NCBI RefSeq assembly: GCF_000429225.1 | Contig: NZ_AUBL01000013.1 | Location: 1-64,000, forward strand | Direction: 5' to 3' | DNA: 64,000 nt | From: Actinomyces dentalis DSM 19115 | GTDB lineage: Bacteria > Actinomycetota > Actinomycetes > Actinomycetales > Actinomycetaceae | Shown here: positions 26,672 through 36,351 of the stretch, piece after piece | Layout of the letters: each line of letters begins with the position of its first letter | Position numbering within the stretch: the first letter of the stretch is position 1 | The notes under the pieces: generated by a model | Database searches by the model: none | Seen by the model: only the letters and a program-made list of their open reading frames with translations | What the model was told of the DNA's origin: nothing | Position numbers and translations under genes: made by a program

Positions 26672-28558
26672 TCACTCGCCCGCCGGGCCGCCGTCGCGCA
26701 CCGGGCCGCCGTAGATCTCGTCGATCCGGTCGGCGAAGCGCTCGATGGCCACGTCGCGCTTGACCTTCAGGGAGGGCGTGAGCAGGCCGTTGGCCTCGGT
26801 GAAGTCCCCGCTGAGAACCGCGATCTTGCGGATCGACTCCGCCCGCGAGACGTGCCGGTTGGCCCGCTCCACCGCTCGGTCGAGGGCGGCCAGGACGTGC
26901 GGGTCGCTGGCGGCCTCGGCGACCGTCATCGGGGGCAGGCCGTGGTTGCGCAGCCAGCCGGGCAGCATCTCGGCGTCGAGGGTGATGAGCGCGGCCACGA
27001 AGGGCCGCTTCTCGCCGACGACGACCACCTGGCTGATGAGCGGGTGCCCGCGCAGGGGATCCTCCAGGGCGGCCGGGGCGACGTTCTTGCCGCCCGCCGT
27101 CACGATGATCTCCTTGGCCCGCCCCGTGATGCTCACATAGCCGTCGCGGTCGAGGGAGCCCAGGTCGCCGGTGCGGAACCAGCCGTCGGGCGTGAAGGCC
27201 GCCGCCGTCGCCCCGGGGTCGTTGTGGTAGCCCTGGAACACCGAGGGGCCCTTGACGAGGATCTCGCCGTCCTCGGACACGCGCACGGCCATGGGGGGCA
27301 GGGGCGGGCCCACGGTGCCGATCTTGCTCAGCCGGGGCGTGTTGACCGAGATCGGGCCCACGGTCTCGGTCAGGCCGTAGCCCTCCAGGACGGGGATGCC
27401 CAGCCCCCGGTAGAAGTGGGCCAGGCGCTGGGACAGCGGCGCCCCGCCGGAGATGATCCAGTCGGCGTTGCCGCCCACGAGGGTGCGGATGCGGCGGAAG
27501 ACGAGGCGGTCGGCCATGGCCCGCTGGGCCCGCAGCGAGCGGGACGGCCCCTCCGGGGTGTCCAGGGCCCGGGAGTAGTCGACGGCGGTCTTGGCCGCCC
27601 AGCGGAACACCCTCCGGGCGCCGCCCGACCCGGCCCTGGCGTCGGCGGAGTTGTAGATCTTCTCCAGGACCCGCGGCACCACCAGCAGGTAGGAGGGGCG
27701 GAAGGAGGCCAGGTCGGACAGGAGGTTCTTCGTGTCGGGGGTGTGGCCGATGACGCCCGCCCCGGTGATCTGGAAGACCTCCAGGAAGCGCGCGAAGACG
27801 TGGGCCAGCGGCAGGAAGAGCAGGAGCCGCGAGTCGGTCCCCATGGCGATCTCCGGCATCCACCGGTGCGAGTTGACGCACAGCTCGGTGAAATTGCCGT
27901 GGGACAGGACGGTGCCCTTGGGGGCGCCGGTGGTCCCCGAGGTGTAGACGATCGTCGCGAGCGAGGAGGCCGTCAGGGCCCCGGTGCGCTCGGCCAGGGC
28001 CTCGGCCGGCACGGAGGCGCCGGCCTCGGTGATGGTGCGGATGGCCTCGGTGTCCAGGGACAGCACCGCGGTGCCCTCCCTGCCCGCGGCGGCGGCGGCC
28101 GCGCGGGCGAGCTCGGCCATGGTGATCGTCTCGGCGACGACGAGGCTCACGTCGGCGTCGGTCAGCACGTGGGCGATCTGCTCCGACGAGCTCGTCTCGT
28201 AGATGGGCACCGGGACCAGGGCGGCGGTCCAGCAGGCGAAGTCCAGCAGCGTCCACTCGTAGCGGGTGCGCGACATGATGGCGACGCGCGCGCCGGCCTC
28301 CAGCCCCAGGCCGATGAGCCCGGAGGCGACGGCGTCGACCTCCTCGGAGAACTCGCGGGCGGTGATCGTGCGCCACACCTCGCCCATCTCCTGCTTGCGG
28401 GCGATGAGCGGGCGGTTCGCCGAGCGGGAGACCCGCTCGCGCAGCAGGGCGGGCACGGTGGTCCTCTCGTCGATGCGCACGAGGGTGGGGGCGTGCCACT
28501 CCAGGGCGCCGCCTCCGGCGGGGGCGACGGGGGAGGGGGAGTCGGGGGGATTCGTCAT
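26672..28558 (-). CDS. Long-chain fatty-acid-CoA ligase (AMP-binding), copy 2
   Basis: About 628 residues with the same motif set as its neighbour: YTSGTTGAPKGTVLSH, YGLTETVGPISVN, DGWFRTGDLGSLD, ITGRAKEIIVTAGGKNVAP, SLKVKRDVAIERF. ATG at 28558 chosen; another in-frame ATG at 28594 is possible, neither has a strong ribosome binding site. Tandem paralog of the gene at 24633. The pair sits between clpX and valS. Confidence 0.9.
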   Translation of the reverse strand: MTNPPDSPSPVAPAGGGALEWHAPTLVRIDERTTVPALLRERVSRSANRPLIARKQEMGEVWRTITAREFSEEVDAVASGLIGLGLEAGARVAIMSRTRYEWTLLDFACWTAALVPVPIYETSSSEQIAHVLTDADVSLVVAETITMAELARAAAAAAGREGTAVLSLDTEAIRTITEAGASVPAEALAERTGALTASSLATIVYTSGTTGAPKGTVLSHGNFTELCVNSHRWMPEIAMGTDSRLLLFLPLAHVFARFLEVFQITGAGVIGHTPDTKNLLSDLASFRPSYLLVVPRVLEKIYNSADARAGSGGARRVFRWAAKTAVDYSRALDTPEGPSRSLRAQRAMADRLVFRRIRTLVGGNADWIISGGAPLSQRLAHFYRGLGIPVLEGYGLTETVGPISVNTPRLSKIGTVGPPLPPMAVRVSEDGEILVKGPSVFQGYHNDPGATAAAFTPDGWFRTGDLGSLDRDGYVSITGRAKEIIVTAGGKNVAPAALEDPLRGHPLISQVVVVGEKRPFVAALITLDAEMLPGWLRNHGLPPMTVAEAASDPHVLAALDRAVERANRHVSRAESIRKIAVLSGDFTEANGLLTPSLKVKRDVAIERFADRIDEIYGGPVRDGGPAGE

Positions 28559-28670
28559 GGCGGCATTGTGCCCGGACGGCGCCGACGCCGTCACGTCCGG
28601 CCCCCGCCCCCGGCCGGTCCCGCTCCGGCGGGCCCGGCCCCGGGGGCCCGCGCGCCCCTCGCCCCGGGCC

Positions 28671-31460
28671 TCACCCGCGGGGGGTCCTGGCCGGGGCCCG
28701 GCCCAGCTCGACGGCGGTGACGGACACGGGCCCGGCGTCCTCGGGGGCCGGCGAGACCTCGAAGGCCCCGGTCACCTTGGCCGCTTCGATCAGGTCCGCG
28801 CGCACGGCCTCGACGGCGGGCGCGATCCGGGCGGACACGGCCAGCGAGACCGCCAGGATCGGCGTCTTCTGGCTGGTCCTGGCCTCGGACTTGACCTTGC
28901 GCAGGGCCGCCAGGACCAGTCCGGCGCGCTCGACCAGGTCGGCGTCGGCGCCCGCGGCGGCCCCGCGCAGCCCCTCGGCCCGCGGCCAGGGGGAGCGGTG
29001 GACGCTGCCGGTGCGGTACCAGCTCCACACCTCCTCGGTGACGAAGGGCAGGAAGGGGGCGAACAGGCGCACGAGGGTGTCCACCGCGATCGCCAGGGCC
29101 GCCCGCGCGGAGCGGACCGCCGCGGCGTCGTGGGAGCCGTCGAAGTCGTTGGCCCGGTCCTTGACCAGCTCGATGTAGTCGTCGCAGAAGGTCCAGAAGA
29201 AGGACTCGGCGGCCTCCAGCGCGCGGGCGTGCTCGAAGCCCTCGAAGGCGGCGGTGGCCGTGTCGACGACGTCGGCCAGGGCGGCCAGGACCGCCCGGTC
29301 GATCGGCTCGACCACCGCCGTGGCGTCCAGGCAGGGGGCGGGCGCGGCGGCCCGGGCGGCCTCGTCGGCGTCCCAGGGGATCCCCATGGACAGGGCGAAC
29401 TTCGAGGCGTTGAGGATCTTGATGGCCAGGCGGCGGCCGACCTTGATCTGGGCCTCCTCGAAGGCGGCGTCCAGGCCCAGGCGGGCCGAGGCCGCCCAGT
29501 AGCGCACGGCGTCGGAGCCGTACTTCTCCAGCAGGCCCATGGGCGTGACCACATTGCCCTTGGACTTGCTCATCTTCTTGTGGTCGGAGTCGAGGATCCA
29601 CCCCGACAGGCCCGCGTGCCTCCAGGGCAGGGCCCCGAACTCCAGGTCCGCGCGCACCACCGAGGAGAACAGCCAGGTGCGGATGATGTCCTGGCCCTGG
29701 GGGCGCAGGTCCATGGGGTAGACGCGCTCGAACAGGTCCTCGTCGTCGAGCCAGCCGCAGACGAGCTGGGGGGTCAGGGAGGAGGTCGCCCAGGTGTCCA
29801 TGATGTCGGGCTCGCCGACGAAGCCGCCGGGCTCGCCGCGCTGGTCCTCGGTGAAGCCGGCCGGGACGTCGGAGGAGGGGTCCACCGGCAGGGCCGACTC
29901 GTCGGGGGTCAGGATCGCGTCGTAGTCGACCTCGCCGTCGGCGCCCACGCGGTACCACAGCGGGAAGGGCACGCCGAAGAAGCGCTGGCGCGAGACCAGC
30001 CAGTCGCCCTTGAGGCCCCGCACCCAGTTCTCGTAGCGCACGCGCATGAAGTCGGGGTGGAAGTCCAGCTCGCGCCCGCGCTCGAGCAGCTCGGCGTTCA
30101 GATCGGCGCCGGAGGCCGGGTTGACCCACGGCCCGCCGCCGTTGCGGATGTACCACTGGCGCGAGGTGACGATCTCCAGGGGCTTGTCGCCGCGCTCGTA
30201 GAAATTCGTCTGGCGGACGGTCGCCACCGGCTCCCCGCGCATCTCGCCACTGGCGGCGAGGGCCTTCACGAGGACCGCCCGGGCGGTGAAGGCGGTCCTG
30301 CCGGCCATCTCGCCGTAGACGCGGCGCCCCTCCCGGTCCGTGATCCACTCGGGGGCCTCGGCCTGCAGGCGCCCGTCCCGGCGCAGCACCGCGCGCAGCG
30401 GCAGCCCCAGGTCGCGCCACCAGTCGATGTCGGTGGTGTCGCCGAAGGTGCAGCACATGGCGATGCCGGCGCCCTTGTCCCTCTCGGCGGCGGGGTGGGC
30501 CAGCACCGGCACCTCCACGCCGAAGACGGGGGAGGTCACCGTGGTGCCGAACAGGGGCTTGAAGCGCTCGTCGTCGGGGTGGGCCACCAGGGCCACGCAG
30601 GCCGGCAGCAGCTCGGGGCGGGTGGTCTCCACGCAGATGTCGGCGGTGCCGCCGGGCCCCTCCTCGACGGGGGCGCCGGCCGCCCGCGCCGCGGCGGCGG
30701 CGTCGGCGTCGACCAGGTGGAAGGCGATGCGGTGGTAGAAGCCGGGGTACTCGCGCGACTGGAGCTCGGCCTGGGCCACCGCCGTGCCGAAGGTGACGTC
30801 CCACAGTCCGGGGGCGGCCGCCTGGTAGGCCTCCCCGCGCGCGAGGTTGCGCAGGAAGGCGGCCTGGGCGACCCTGCGGGCGCGCTCGCCGATGGTCTGG
30901 TAGGTCTGGGACCAGTCCACGCTCAGGCCCAGGCGGCGCCACAGCTCCTCGAACAGGGCCTCGTCGGAGAGCGTGAGGCGCTCGCACAGCTCGACGAAAT
31001 TGCGCCGCGAGACCGGCACCTGGTCGCGGGCCCTGATCGACTTGCCCTCGCCGCCGGCGTGCGGGGGCTCGAAGTCCGGGTCGTAGGGCAGGGACGGGTC
31101 GCAGCGCACCCCGAAGTAGTTCTGCACGCGCCGCTCGGTGGGCAGGCCGTTGTCGTCCCAGCCCATGGGGTAGAAGACGGCCTTGCCGCGCATGCGCTGG
31201 AAGCGGGCGACGGCGTCGGTGTGCGTGTAGGAGAAGACGTGGCCCACGTGCAGGGACCCGGAGACCGTGGGCGGCGGGGTGTCGATGGAGAAGACCTCGT
31301 GGCGCTGCGCGGTGCGGTCGAAGGCGTAGGTGCCCGCGGACTCCCAGCGCTCGCCCCATGCGGTCTCCAGGCCGTCGGTGCTCACCCTGGCGGGCACGCG
31401 GGGGCTGTGGAGCTCGGAGGGCAGGAGGCGGGGGGAGCGCTCGGCGGGGGATCCAGACAT
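28671..31460 (-). CDS. valS: Valyl-tRNA synthetase
   Basis: 929 residues, class I synthetase. HIGH signature [13 protein letters not shown] near residue 70, KMSKSKGN near residue 625 ([16 protein letters not shown]), and the family-typical editing domain ([20 protein letters not shown]). It charges tRNA-Val. The ending lacks a long C-terminal coiled coil, resembling the shorter ValS type found in some bacteria and archaea. Start ATG at 31460. Followed on the minus strand by the fatty-acid ligases, upstream by proC in the same direction. Confidence 0.95.
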   Translation of the reverse strand: MSGSPAERSPRLLPSELHSPRVPARVSTDGLETAWGERWESAGTYAFDRTAQRHEVFSIDTPPPTVSGSLHVGHVFSYTHTDAVARFQRMRGKAVFYPMGWDDNGLPTERRVQNYFGVRCDPSLPYDPDFEPPHAGGEGKSIRARDQVPVSRRNFVELCERLTLSDEALFEELWRRLGLSVDWSQTYQTIGERARRVAQAAFLRNLARGEAYQAAAPGLWDVTFGTAVAQAELQSREYPGFYHRIAFHLVDADAAAAARAAGAPVEEGPGGTADICVETTRPELLPACVALVAHPDDERFKPLFGTTVTSPVFGVEVPVLAHPAAERDKGAGIAMCCTFGDTTDIDWWRDLGLPLRAVLRRDGRLQAEAPEWITDREGRRVYGEMAGRTAFTARAVLVKALAASGEMRGEPVATVRQTNFYERGDKPLEIVTSRQWYIRNGGGPWVNPASGADLNAELLERGRELDFHPDFMRVRYENWVRGLKGDWLVSRQRFFGVPFPLWYRVGADGEVDYDAILTPDESALPVDPSSDVPAGFTEDQRGEPGGFVGEPDIMDTWATSSLTPQLVCGWLDDEDLFERVYPMDLRPQGQDIIRTWLFSSVVRADLEFGALPWRHAGLSGWILDSDHKKMSKSKGNVVTPMGLLEKYGSDAVRYWAASARLGLDAAFEEAQIKVGRRLAIKILNASKFALSMGIPWDADEAARAAAPAPCLDATAVVEPIDRAVLAALADVVDTATAAFEGFEHARALEAAESFFWTFCDDYIELVKDRANDFDGSHDAAAVRSARAALAIAVDTLVRLFAPFLPFVTEEVWSWYRTGSVHRSPWPRAEGLRGAAAGADADLVERAGLVLAALRKVKSEARTSQKTPILAVSLAVSARIAPAVEAVRADLIEAAKVTGAFEVSPAPEDAGPVSVTAVELGRAPARTPRG

Positions 31461-31596
31461 GGGCCCGATTCTGTCACGGGCCGACGGCGCGGCCGGCAGG
31501 GGCCGCCGGGGCCGGCTGTGAGGTGGGCTACGGGCGGGGCGGCCCGGCCGCGGGGGCCGCCGGCCGGATCGGGCTCGCGGGGGCGGGGCCGCGGGC

Positions 31597-32424
31597 TCAG
31601 CCGGCCAGCTCGCGGTCCGCCGCGACGACGGCGCGCACGGCCTCGATGACCGCGCTGGAGAAGCCCGCCCGCTCCATGGCCACCAGTCCGGCCACCGTCG
31701 TCCCGCCGGGGGAGCACACGGCGTCGACGAGGTCGGCGGGGGTGCGCCCGGCGCCGCCGTCGGCCCTCGCGGCGGCCTCGACCTGCACGGCGCGGGCCGA
31801 TCCGAGGACGGTCTGGGCGACGATCTCGACGGCCCGCGCCTTGGGGATCCCGCCGAGCACGCCGGCGCGGGCCAGGGCGTCGATGAAGGTGAAGACGAAG
31901 GCGGGGGCCGAGCCCGCCAGGCCGACGAAGACCGGGAAGTCCTCCTCCGCGATGAGGACGGTGCGCCCGACCGAGTCCATGAGGGCGCGCGCGGTCGCCA
32001 GGTCGGACTCGTCGGCCGCCGCGCCCGCCGCCAGGGCGGTCATGGACTGGCCGACCCCGGCCGCCATGTTCGGCATGGCGCGCACGACGCGCGCGCCCTC
32101 GGGCAGGAGCGACTCCAGGCGGGCCAGGCCGATCCCGGCGGCGATGGACACGACCAGGGGGCGGGAGGCGGCGAGGGCGTCGGAGATCCGGACTGTGACC
32201 GCGGGCACGACGCGGGGCTTGACCGCCAGGACGACGACGTCGGCCGCGGCCGCGAGCGCCCCGGCGTCGGGCTCGTGACGGGCGCCCGTCTGCGCGGCGA
32301 GGCGGGCGGCGGAGTCGTGGGCGCTGGTGAGGAGGAGGGAGGCGGGGTCGGTGCCGGCCGCGATCGCCCCGCGCACGATCGCGCCGGCCATATTGCCCGC
32401 GCCGATGAAGCCGTAGGTCGTCAC
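31597..32424 (-). CDS. proC: Pyrroline-5-carboxylate reductase
   Basis: 275 residues. N-terminal Rossmann motif [16 protein letters not shown], cofactor pocket VVLAVKP, and the C-terminal dimerisation signature ([20 protein letters not shown]). Last step of proline synthesis, NAD(P)H-dependent reduction of pyrroline-5-carboxylate. GTG start at 32424. Divergent from the iron-type ABC pair; the 140-bp gap holds the DtxR-like box. Confidence 0.93.
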   Translation of the reverse strand: MTTYGFIGAGNMAGAIVRGAIAAGTDPASLLLTSAHDSAARLAAQTGARHEPDAGALAAAADVVVLAVKPRVVPAVTVRISDALAASRPLVVSIAAGIGLARLESLLPEGARVVRAMPNMAAGVGQSMTALAAGAAADESDLATARALMDSVGRTVLIAEEDFPVFVGLAGSAPAFVFTFIDALARAGVLGGIPKARAVEIVAQTVLGSARAVQVEAAARADGGAGRTPADLVDAVCSPGGTTVAGLVAMERAGFSSAVIEAVRAVVAADRELAG

Positions 32425-32487
32425 GGGCCCAGGTTAGCGGCCTTCCGGCCCGCCCTGTGAGGAACATCCCTGTGAAAACTGTTCTCA

Positions 32488-32506
32488 TTAGGTTAGGCTT
32501 CCCAAC
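32488..32506 (+). promoter_or_regulatory. DtxR/IdeR-like iron box before the IrtAB-like genes
   Basis: TTAGGTTAGGCTTCCCAAC closely matches the consensus TTAGGTTAG-S-CTAACCTAA in its left half and less in its right half. It lies 58 bp before the ATG of the first ABC gene, in the expected promoter zone (TGTGAAAACTGTTCTCAT just upstream). Shares GTTAGGCTTCCC with 21171-21189. Confidence 0.7.
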
Positions 32507-32563
32507 CATTGCGGGGATCCCGCCGGCGGCCCCGCCTGGCCCAGTCATGTCAAGGAGGTAGGG

Positions 32564-34432
32564 ATGAAGGTCACCGTCACCACTCTCATAGCCCCCGCGC
32601 GCCGGGCGATGATCGCCTCCGGCGCGCTCACCGCCGCCGGGGCCGTCCTGTCCGTCGGGCCCTACGTGGCGCTGCGCAATATGGCGGCCATCTGGCTGGG
32701 GGAGTCCGACCGCTCCGGGTGGGCGGGCAGCCCGTGGGCCTGGGCGGGGCTCGCCGTCGGCTCGCTCCTGGCGGCCCAGCTGCTCTACCTGTGGGGCCTG
32801 GCCATCACCCACCTGGCCGAGGCGAGGCTGCGCCACCACCTGCGCGCGCGACTCGTCGACGCCATCGGCCGCCTGCCCCTGGGGCGGGTCGCCCAGATCC
32901 CCCACGGGGCCATCCGCAAGATGGTGTGCGACGACACCTCCTCCATTCACACGCTGGTCGCCCACGTGCCCGGGGACGTCACCAACGCCCTCGTCGGGGC
33001 CGCGGCCGGGGCGGTCTACCTGGCGTGGACCGACTGGCGGCTGGCCCTGACGCTGGTGGGCGCGTGGTGCCTGGTCCTGGGCGCCGTCGCCGCCACCGCC
33101 ATGCGCGGCCTGGGGGACATCACCGACCGCTTCGCCGTGGCGCAGACCGGCCTGGCCGCCGCCACCGTCGAGATGCTCGAGGGGATCAAGGAGATCAAGA
33201 GCTTCCAGGCCACCGACATCACCCGCACCCGCTTCGACGCCGCCCGCAGGCGCTTCTCCGACCTGTCCTACGAGTGGGTGCTCGCCTCCGGGAGGATGAT
33301 CAGCCTCATGGGGGCGCTCCTGCGCCCGGCCGTCGTCTTCGCCACGGTCGCGCCCCTGGCCGCCCTGTTCGTGGCCCGGGGCTGGAGCGAGCCGTCCGCG
33401 ACCCTGGTCTTCTTCCTCCTCGCCCCGGGGCTGCCCGAGGGGCTGCTCACGGTCGTGTCCATGATGCAGCAGATCTACGAGTCGCGCATGGCGGCCCGCG
33501 CCACCGCCGACCTGCTGTCCCAGGAGCCCATGCCCGAGGGGTCCTTCGACGACGGCGACGGCCCCGCCCCCGGCCGCGTCGAGGTCGACGACGTCACCTT
33601 CTCCTACGAGCCGGGCGCGCCGGTCCTCAAGGGCGTGTCCTTCACCGCCGAGCCCGGGGCCGTCACCGCCCTGGTGGGGCCCTCGGGCGGCGGCAAGTCG
33701 ACGCTGGCGCGCCTGATCGCCCGCTTCTACGACGTCGAGGGCGGGGCGGTGCGCGTCAGCGGCGTCGACGTGCGCGAGGCGACCTTCCGCTGGCTGGGCT
33801 CGCGGGTGGCGATCGTGCTGCAGGACGTGGCCCTGTCGCACGGCTCCGTCCACGACAACATCGCCCTGGGGCGCCCGGGGGCCGCGCGCGAGCAGGTGGA
33901 GGCCGCGGCGCGGGCCGCCTGCATCCACGAGCGGATCATGCGCCTGCCCCGCGGCTACGACACCGTCCTGGGGGAGGAGGGCGGGTTCCTCTCCGGCGGG
34001 GAGCGCCAGCGCGTCACCCTGGCGCGCGCCTACCTCCAGGACGCCCCGGTCCTGGTCCTGGACGAGGCCACCGCCCAGGCCGACCCGGCCTCCGAGCGCG
34101 ACATCCACGCCGCCCTGTCCCGCCTGGCGGCCGGGCGCACCGTCATCGTCATCGCCCACCGCCTGTCCACCGTGCGCGACGCCGACCAGATCCTCGTCGT
34201 CGACGACGGCGCCGTCGTCGAGCGCGGCCGCCACGAGGACCTTCTGGTGGCCGGCGGCCGCTACGCCGCCATGTGGCGCAGCCAGGACCTGGCCCCCGAC
34301 GGCGGGGGCGGGGACGATAGCGGCGGGGACGCCGCCGGCCGCGCCGGGGACGCCGGCCCCGTTCGCGGCGCCGAGCGCGCCGGGGCCGTGCCGACCGCCG
34401 CCCCCGCCGCCGGGGCCGGGGAGGGGGAGTGA
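32564..34432 (+). CDS. ABC transporter, permease-ATPase fusion, IrtA/YbtP-like half
   Basis: 622 codons. Six membrane helices in residues 1-320, then an ATPase domain: Walker A GPSGGGKST, signature LSGGERQRVTLARAY, Walker B VLVLDEATAQADP, H-loop VIVIAHRLSTVRD. The last 50 residues are a low-complexity Asp/Gly/Ala tail. ATG at 32564 with CAAGGAGGTAGGG upstream. With its partner at 34436 it resembles heterodimeric exporter-fold importers for ferric siderophores (IrtAB, YbtPQ); the DtxR-like box supports this. No siderophore-interacting FAD domain is fused, unlike mycobacterial IrtA. Confidence 0.8.
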   Translation: MKVTVTTLIAPARRAMIASGALTAAGAVLSVGPYVALRNMAAIWLGESDRSGWAGSPWAWAGLAVGSLLAAQLLYLWGLAITHLAEARLRHHLRARLVDAIGRLPLGRVAQIPHGAIRKMVCDDTSSIHTLVAHVPGDVTNALVGAAAGAVYLAWTDWRLALTLVGAWCLVLGAVAATAMRGLGDITDRFAVAQTGLAAATVEMLEGIKEIKSFQATDITRTRFDAARRRFSDLSYEWVLASGRMISLMGALLRPAVVFATVAPLAALFVARGWSEPSATLVFFLLAPGLPEGLLTVVSMMQQIYESRMAARATADLLSQEPMPEGSFDDGDGPAPGRVEVDDVTFSYEPGAPVLKGVSFTAEPGAVTALVGPSGGGKSTLARLIARFYDVEGGAVRVSGVDVREATFRWLGSRVAIVLQDVALSHGSVHDNIALGRPGAAREQVEAAARAACIHERIMRLPRGYDTVLGEEGGFLSGGERQRVTLARAYLQDAPVLVLDEATAQADPASERDIHAALSRLAAGRTVIVIAHRLSTVRDADQILVVDDGAVVERGRHEDLLVAGGRYAAMWRSQDLAPDGGGGDDSGGDAAGRAGDAGPVRGAERAGAVPTAAPAAGAGEGE

Positions 34433-34435
34433 ACC

Positions 34436-36175
34436 ATGTGGAAGATGCTGCTGCGCCTGGTCAACGCCGCCGAGATGCGCAGGATCCTGGGCTGGTTCGT
34501 CGCCTCCGCCGTCCTGCAGGGCGCGACCCTGGCCCTCATGGTCCCCTTCCTGCGCGCCTTCTACGCCCGCTCGGCCGACCTGGGCGCGTGGCTGGCGGCC
34601 GTCGTCGTGCTCGGGGTCCTCACCGTCGTCGTCGACACCGTCGCCATGCTCCGCTCCTACCGGGTCAGCGTCTTCGAGGTCTGCGACGCCATGATCGACC
34701 GCGTCGCCGAGCACGTGCTCGCCCTGCCCCTGGGGTGGTTCAACGCCCAGCGGGAGGCCGCCGTCGTCAATGCGACATCCAAGGAGGTCAACACCCTGTC
34801 GCACCTGACCTCCATGGTCATCCCCGGCCTGTGCAACGCCTTCATCGTGCCCCTGGTCATGATCGCGGCCACCGCCGTCGTCGAGTGGCCCCTGGCGCTC
34901 ATCATGGCCGTCACGGCGGTGGTCCTCTACCTCGTGTGGCGGCGCATGTCCGCGGCGACCGCCCGCGCCAACGAGCTGGAGGACGGCGCCTCGGCCCTGG
35001 CCGCCGGGCGCCTGGTCGAGTTCGCCCGCCTGCAGCCGGTCCTGCGCGCCACGGGCGCGACCCGGACCGGCTGGGAGCCCGCGCGCGTCGCCCTGGAGGC
35101 CGAATCCGAGGCCACCCTGGCCGGACTGCGCATCAAGGGCCGCCCCGGCCAGGCCTTCAACATCATCGCCAACTCCGCCTTCGCCGCGGTCATGGCCGCG
35201 GGCCTGTCATTCGTGGGCGGACACCGCCTCGACGTCGTCGGGTACCTGGCGGTCATGGTCGTGGCCTCCCGGATGCTCATGCCGCTGACCAAGGCCGCCA
35301 TGATGTCCAGCGAGGCCGACAACGCGCGGGTCGCCCTGACCGCCATGAACGCCATCCTCGACGCCGAGCCCCTGCCCGAGCCCGCCCCCGGCGAGCGGGC
35401 GCGGGCCGAGGGGACCGCGATCGCCCTGGACGGCGTCTCCTTCTCCTACGAGCGGGGCCGCCCCGTCCTGGACCGGGTGTCGCTGAGCGCGCCGCAGGGG
35501 CGGGTCACCGCCCTGGTGGGGCCCTCGGGGGCCGGCAAGTCCACCATCCTGCGCCTGGCCGCCCGGTTCTGGGACGCGGGCGATGGGACCGTGACCATCG
35601 GCGGCGCCGACGTGCGCGCCCTGCCCGCCGCCCAGATCATGGCCATGACCTCCATGGTCTTCCAGGACGTCTACCTGTTCGACACCACCATCCGGGAGAA
35701 CCTGCGCATCGCCCGGCCCGGGGCCACCGACGCCGAGCTGGAGACCGCGGCGCGCCGCGCCCGCCTGGACCGCGTCATCGAGGCGCTGCCGCACGGGTGG
35801 GACACGCGGGTCGGCCCGGGCGGGCTGAGCCTGTCCGGCGGGGAGCGCCAGCGCGTGTCCATCGCCCGCGCCTTCGTCAAGGACGCCCCCATCCTCCTGC
35901 TCGACGAGATCACCTCGGCCCTGGACGGGGAGAACGAGTCGGCCATCACCGAGGTGGTGCGCGAACTGTCGGCGGGCCGCACCGTCATGGTCGTGGCCCA
36001 CCGCCTGTCCACGATCCGCCGGGCCGACGAGGTCGTCTTCCTCGCCCCCGCCGAGCGGGGCGCGCGCGTGGCCCAGCGGGGCGCCCCCGCCGAGCTGGCG
36101 GCCGAGCCCGGGCCCTTCCGGGACTTCCTGGAGGCGTCCACGACCGCCTCCAGGTGGCGCATCCTCCGGGACTGA
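34436..36175 (+). CDS. ABC transporter, permease-ATPase fusion, IrtB/YbtQ-like half
   Basis: 579 residues, same architecture as the gene 3 bp upstream: membrane domain to about residue 300, Walker A GPSGAGKST, Q-loop SMVFQDVYLFD, signature LSGGERQRVSIARAF, Walker B ILLLDEITSALDGE, H-loop VMVVAHRLSTIRR. Both partners keep the catalytic Glu, so both ATP sites may be active. Operon of two, ended by an imperfect hairpin at 36186-36232. Confidence 0.8.
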   Translation: MWKMLLRLVNAAEMRRILGWFVASAVLQGATLALMVPFLRAFYARSADLGAWLAAVVVLGVLTVVVDTVAMLRSYRVSVFEVCDAMIDRVAEHVLALPLGWFNAQREAAVVNATSKEVNTLSHLTSMVIPGLCNAFIVPLVMIAATAVVEWPLALIMAVTAVVLYLVWRRMSAATARANELEDGASALAAGRLVEFARLQPVLRATGATRTGWEPARVALEAESEATLAGLRIKGRPGQAFNIIANSAFAAVMAAGLSFVGGHRLDVVGYLAVMVVASRMLMPLTKAAMMSSEADNARVALTAMNAILDAEPLPEPAPGERARAEGTAIALDGVSFSYERGRPVLDRVSLSAPQGRVTALVGPSGAGKSTILRLAARFWDAGDGTVTIGGADVRALPAAQIMAMTSMVFQDVYLFDTTIRENLRIARPGATDAELETAARRARLDRVIEALPHGWDTRVGPGGLSLSGGERQRVSIARAFVKDAPILLLDEITSALDGENESAITEVVRELSAGRTVMVVAHRLSTIRRADEVVFLAPAERGARVAQRGAPAELAAEPGPFRDFLEASTTASRWRILRD

Positions 36176-36185
36176 AGCGCGGGGT

Positions 36186-36232
36186 CCGGCGTCGGACCGG
36201 GCGCGCCCGAGTCGCATCCGGCCCGACGCCGG
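36186..36232 (+). terminator. Hairpin after the ABC pair
   Basis: Imperfect 15-base arms (36186-36200 with 36218-36232; CCGGCGTCGG pairs with CCGACGCCGG) and a 17-base loop. Confidence 0.6.
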
Positions 36233-36262
36233 CGTGCACGCGATCATGCGGGAAATCGGGGG

Positions 36263-36297
36263 GCTATTCCAGGTTGAGTGCACTAACCTGGAATAGC
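36263..36297. promoter_or_regulatory. Inverted-repeat operator before the Fic gene
   Basis: GCTATTCCAGGTT and its exact complement AACCTGGAATAGC flank a 9-base centre (GAGTGCACT) that itself contains the palindrome AGTGCACT. Low GC for this genome and 55 bp before the Fic start. Probably overlaps the promoter and binds the Fic protein's own helix-turn-helix domain or another regulator (inference). Confidence 0.7.
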
Positions 36298-36351
36298 GGC
36301 CCCGCTGTTCCGCCTTGGCAGGGCCTGGCGCGCGGAGAGAGGAGGACGGCG

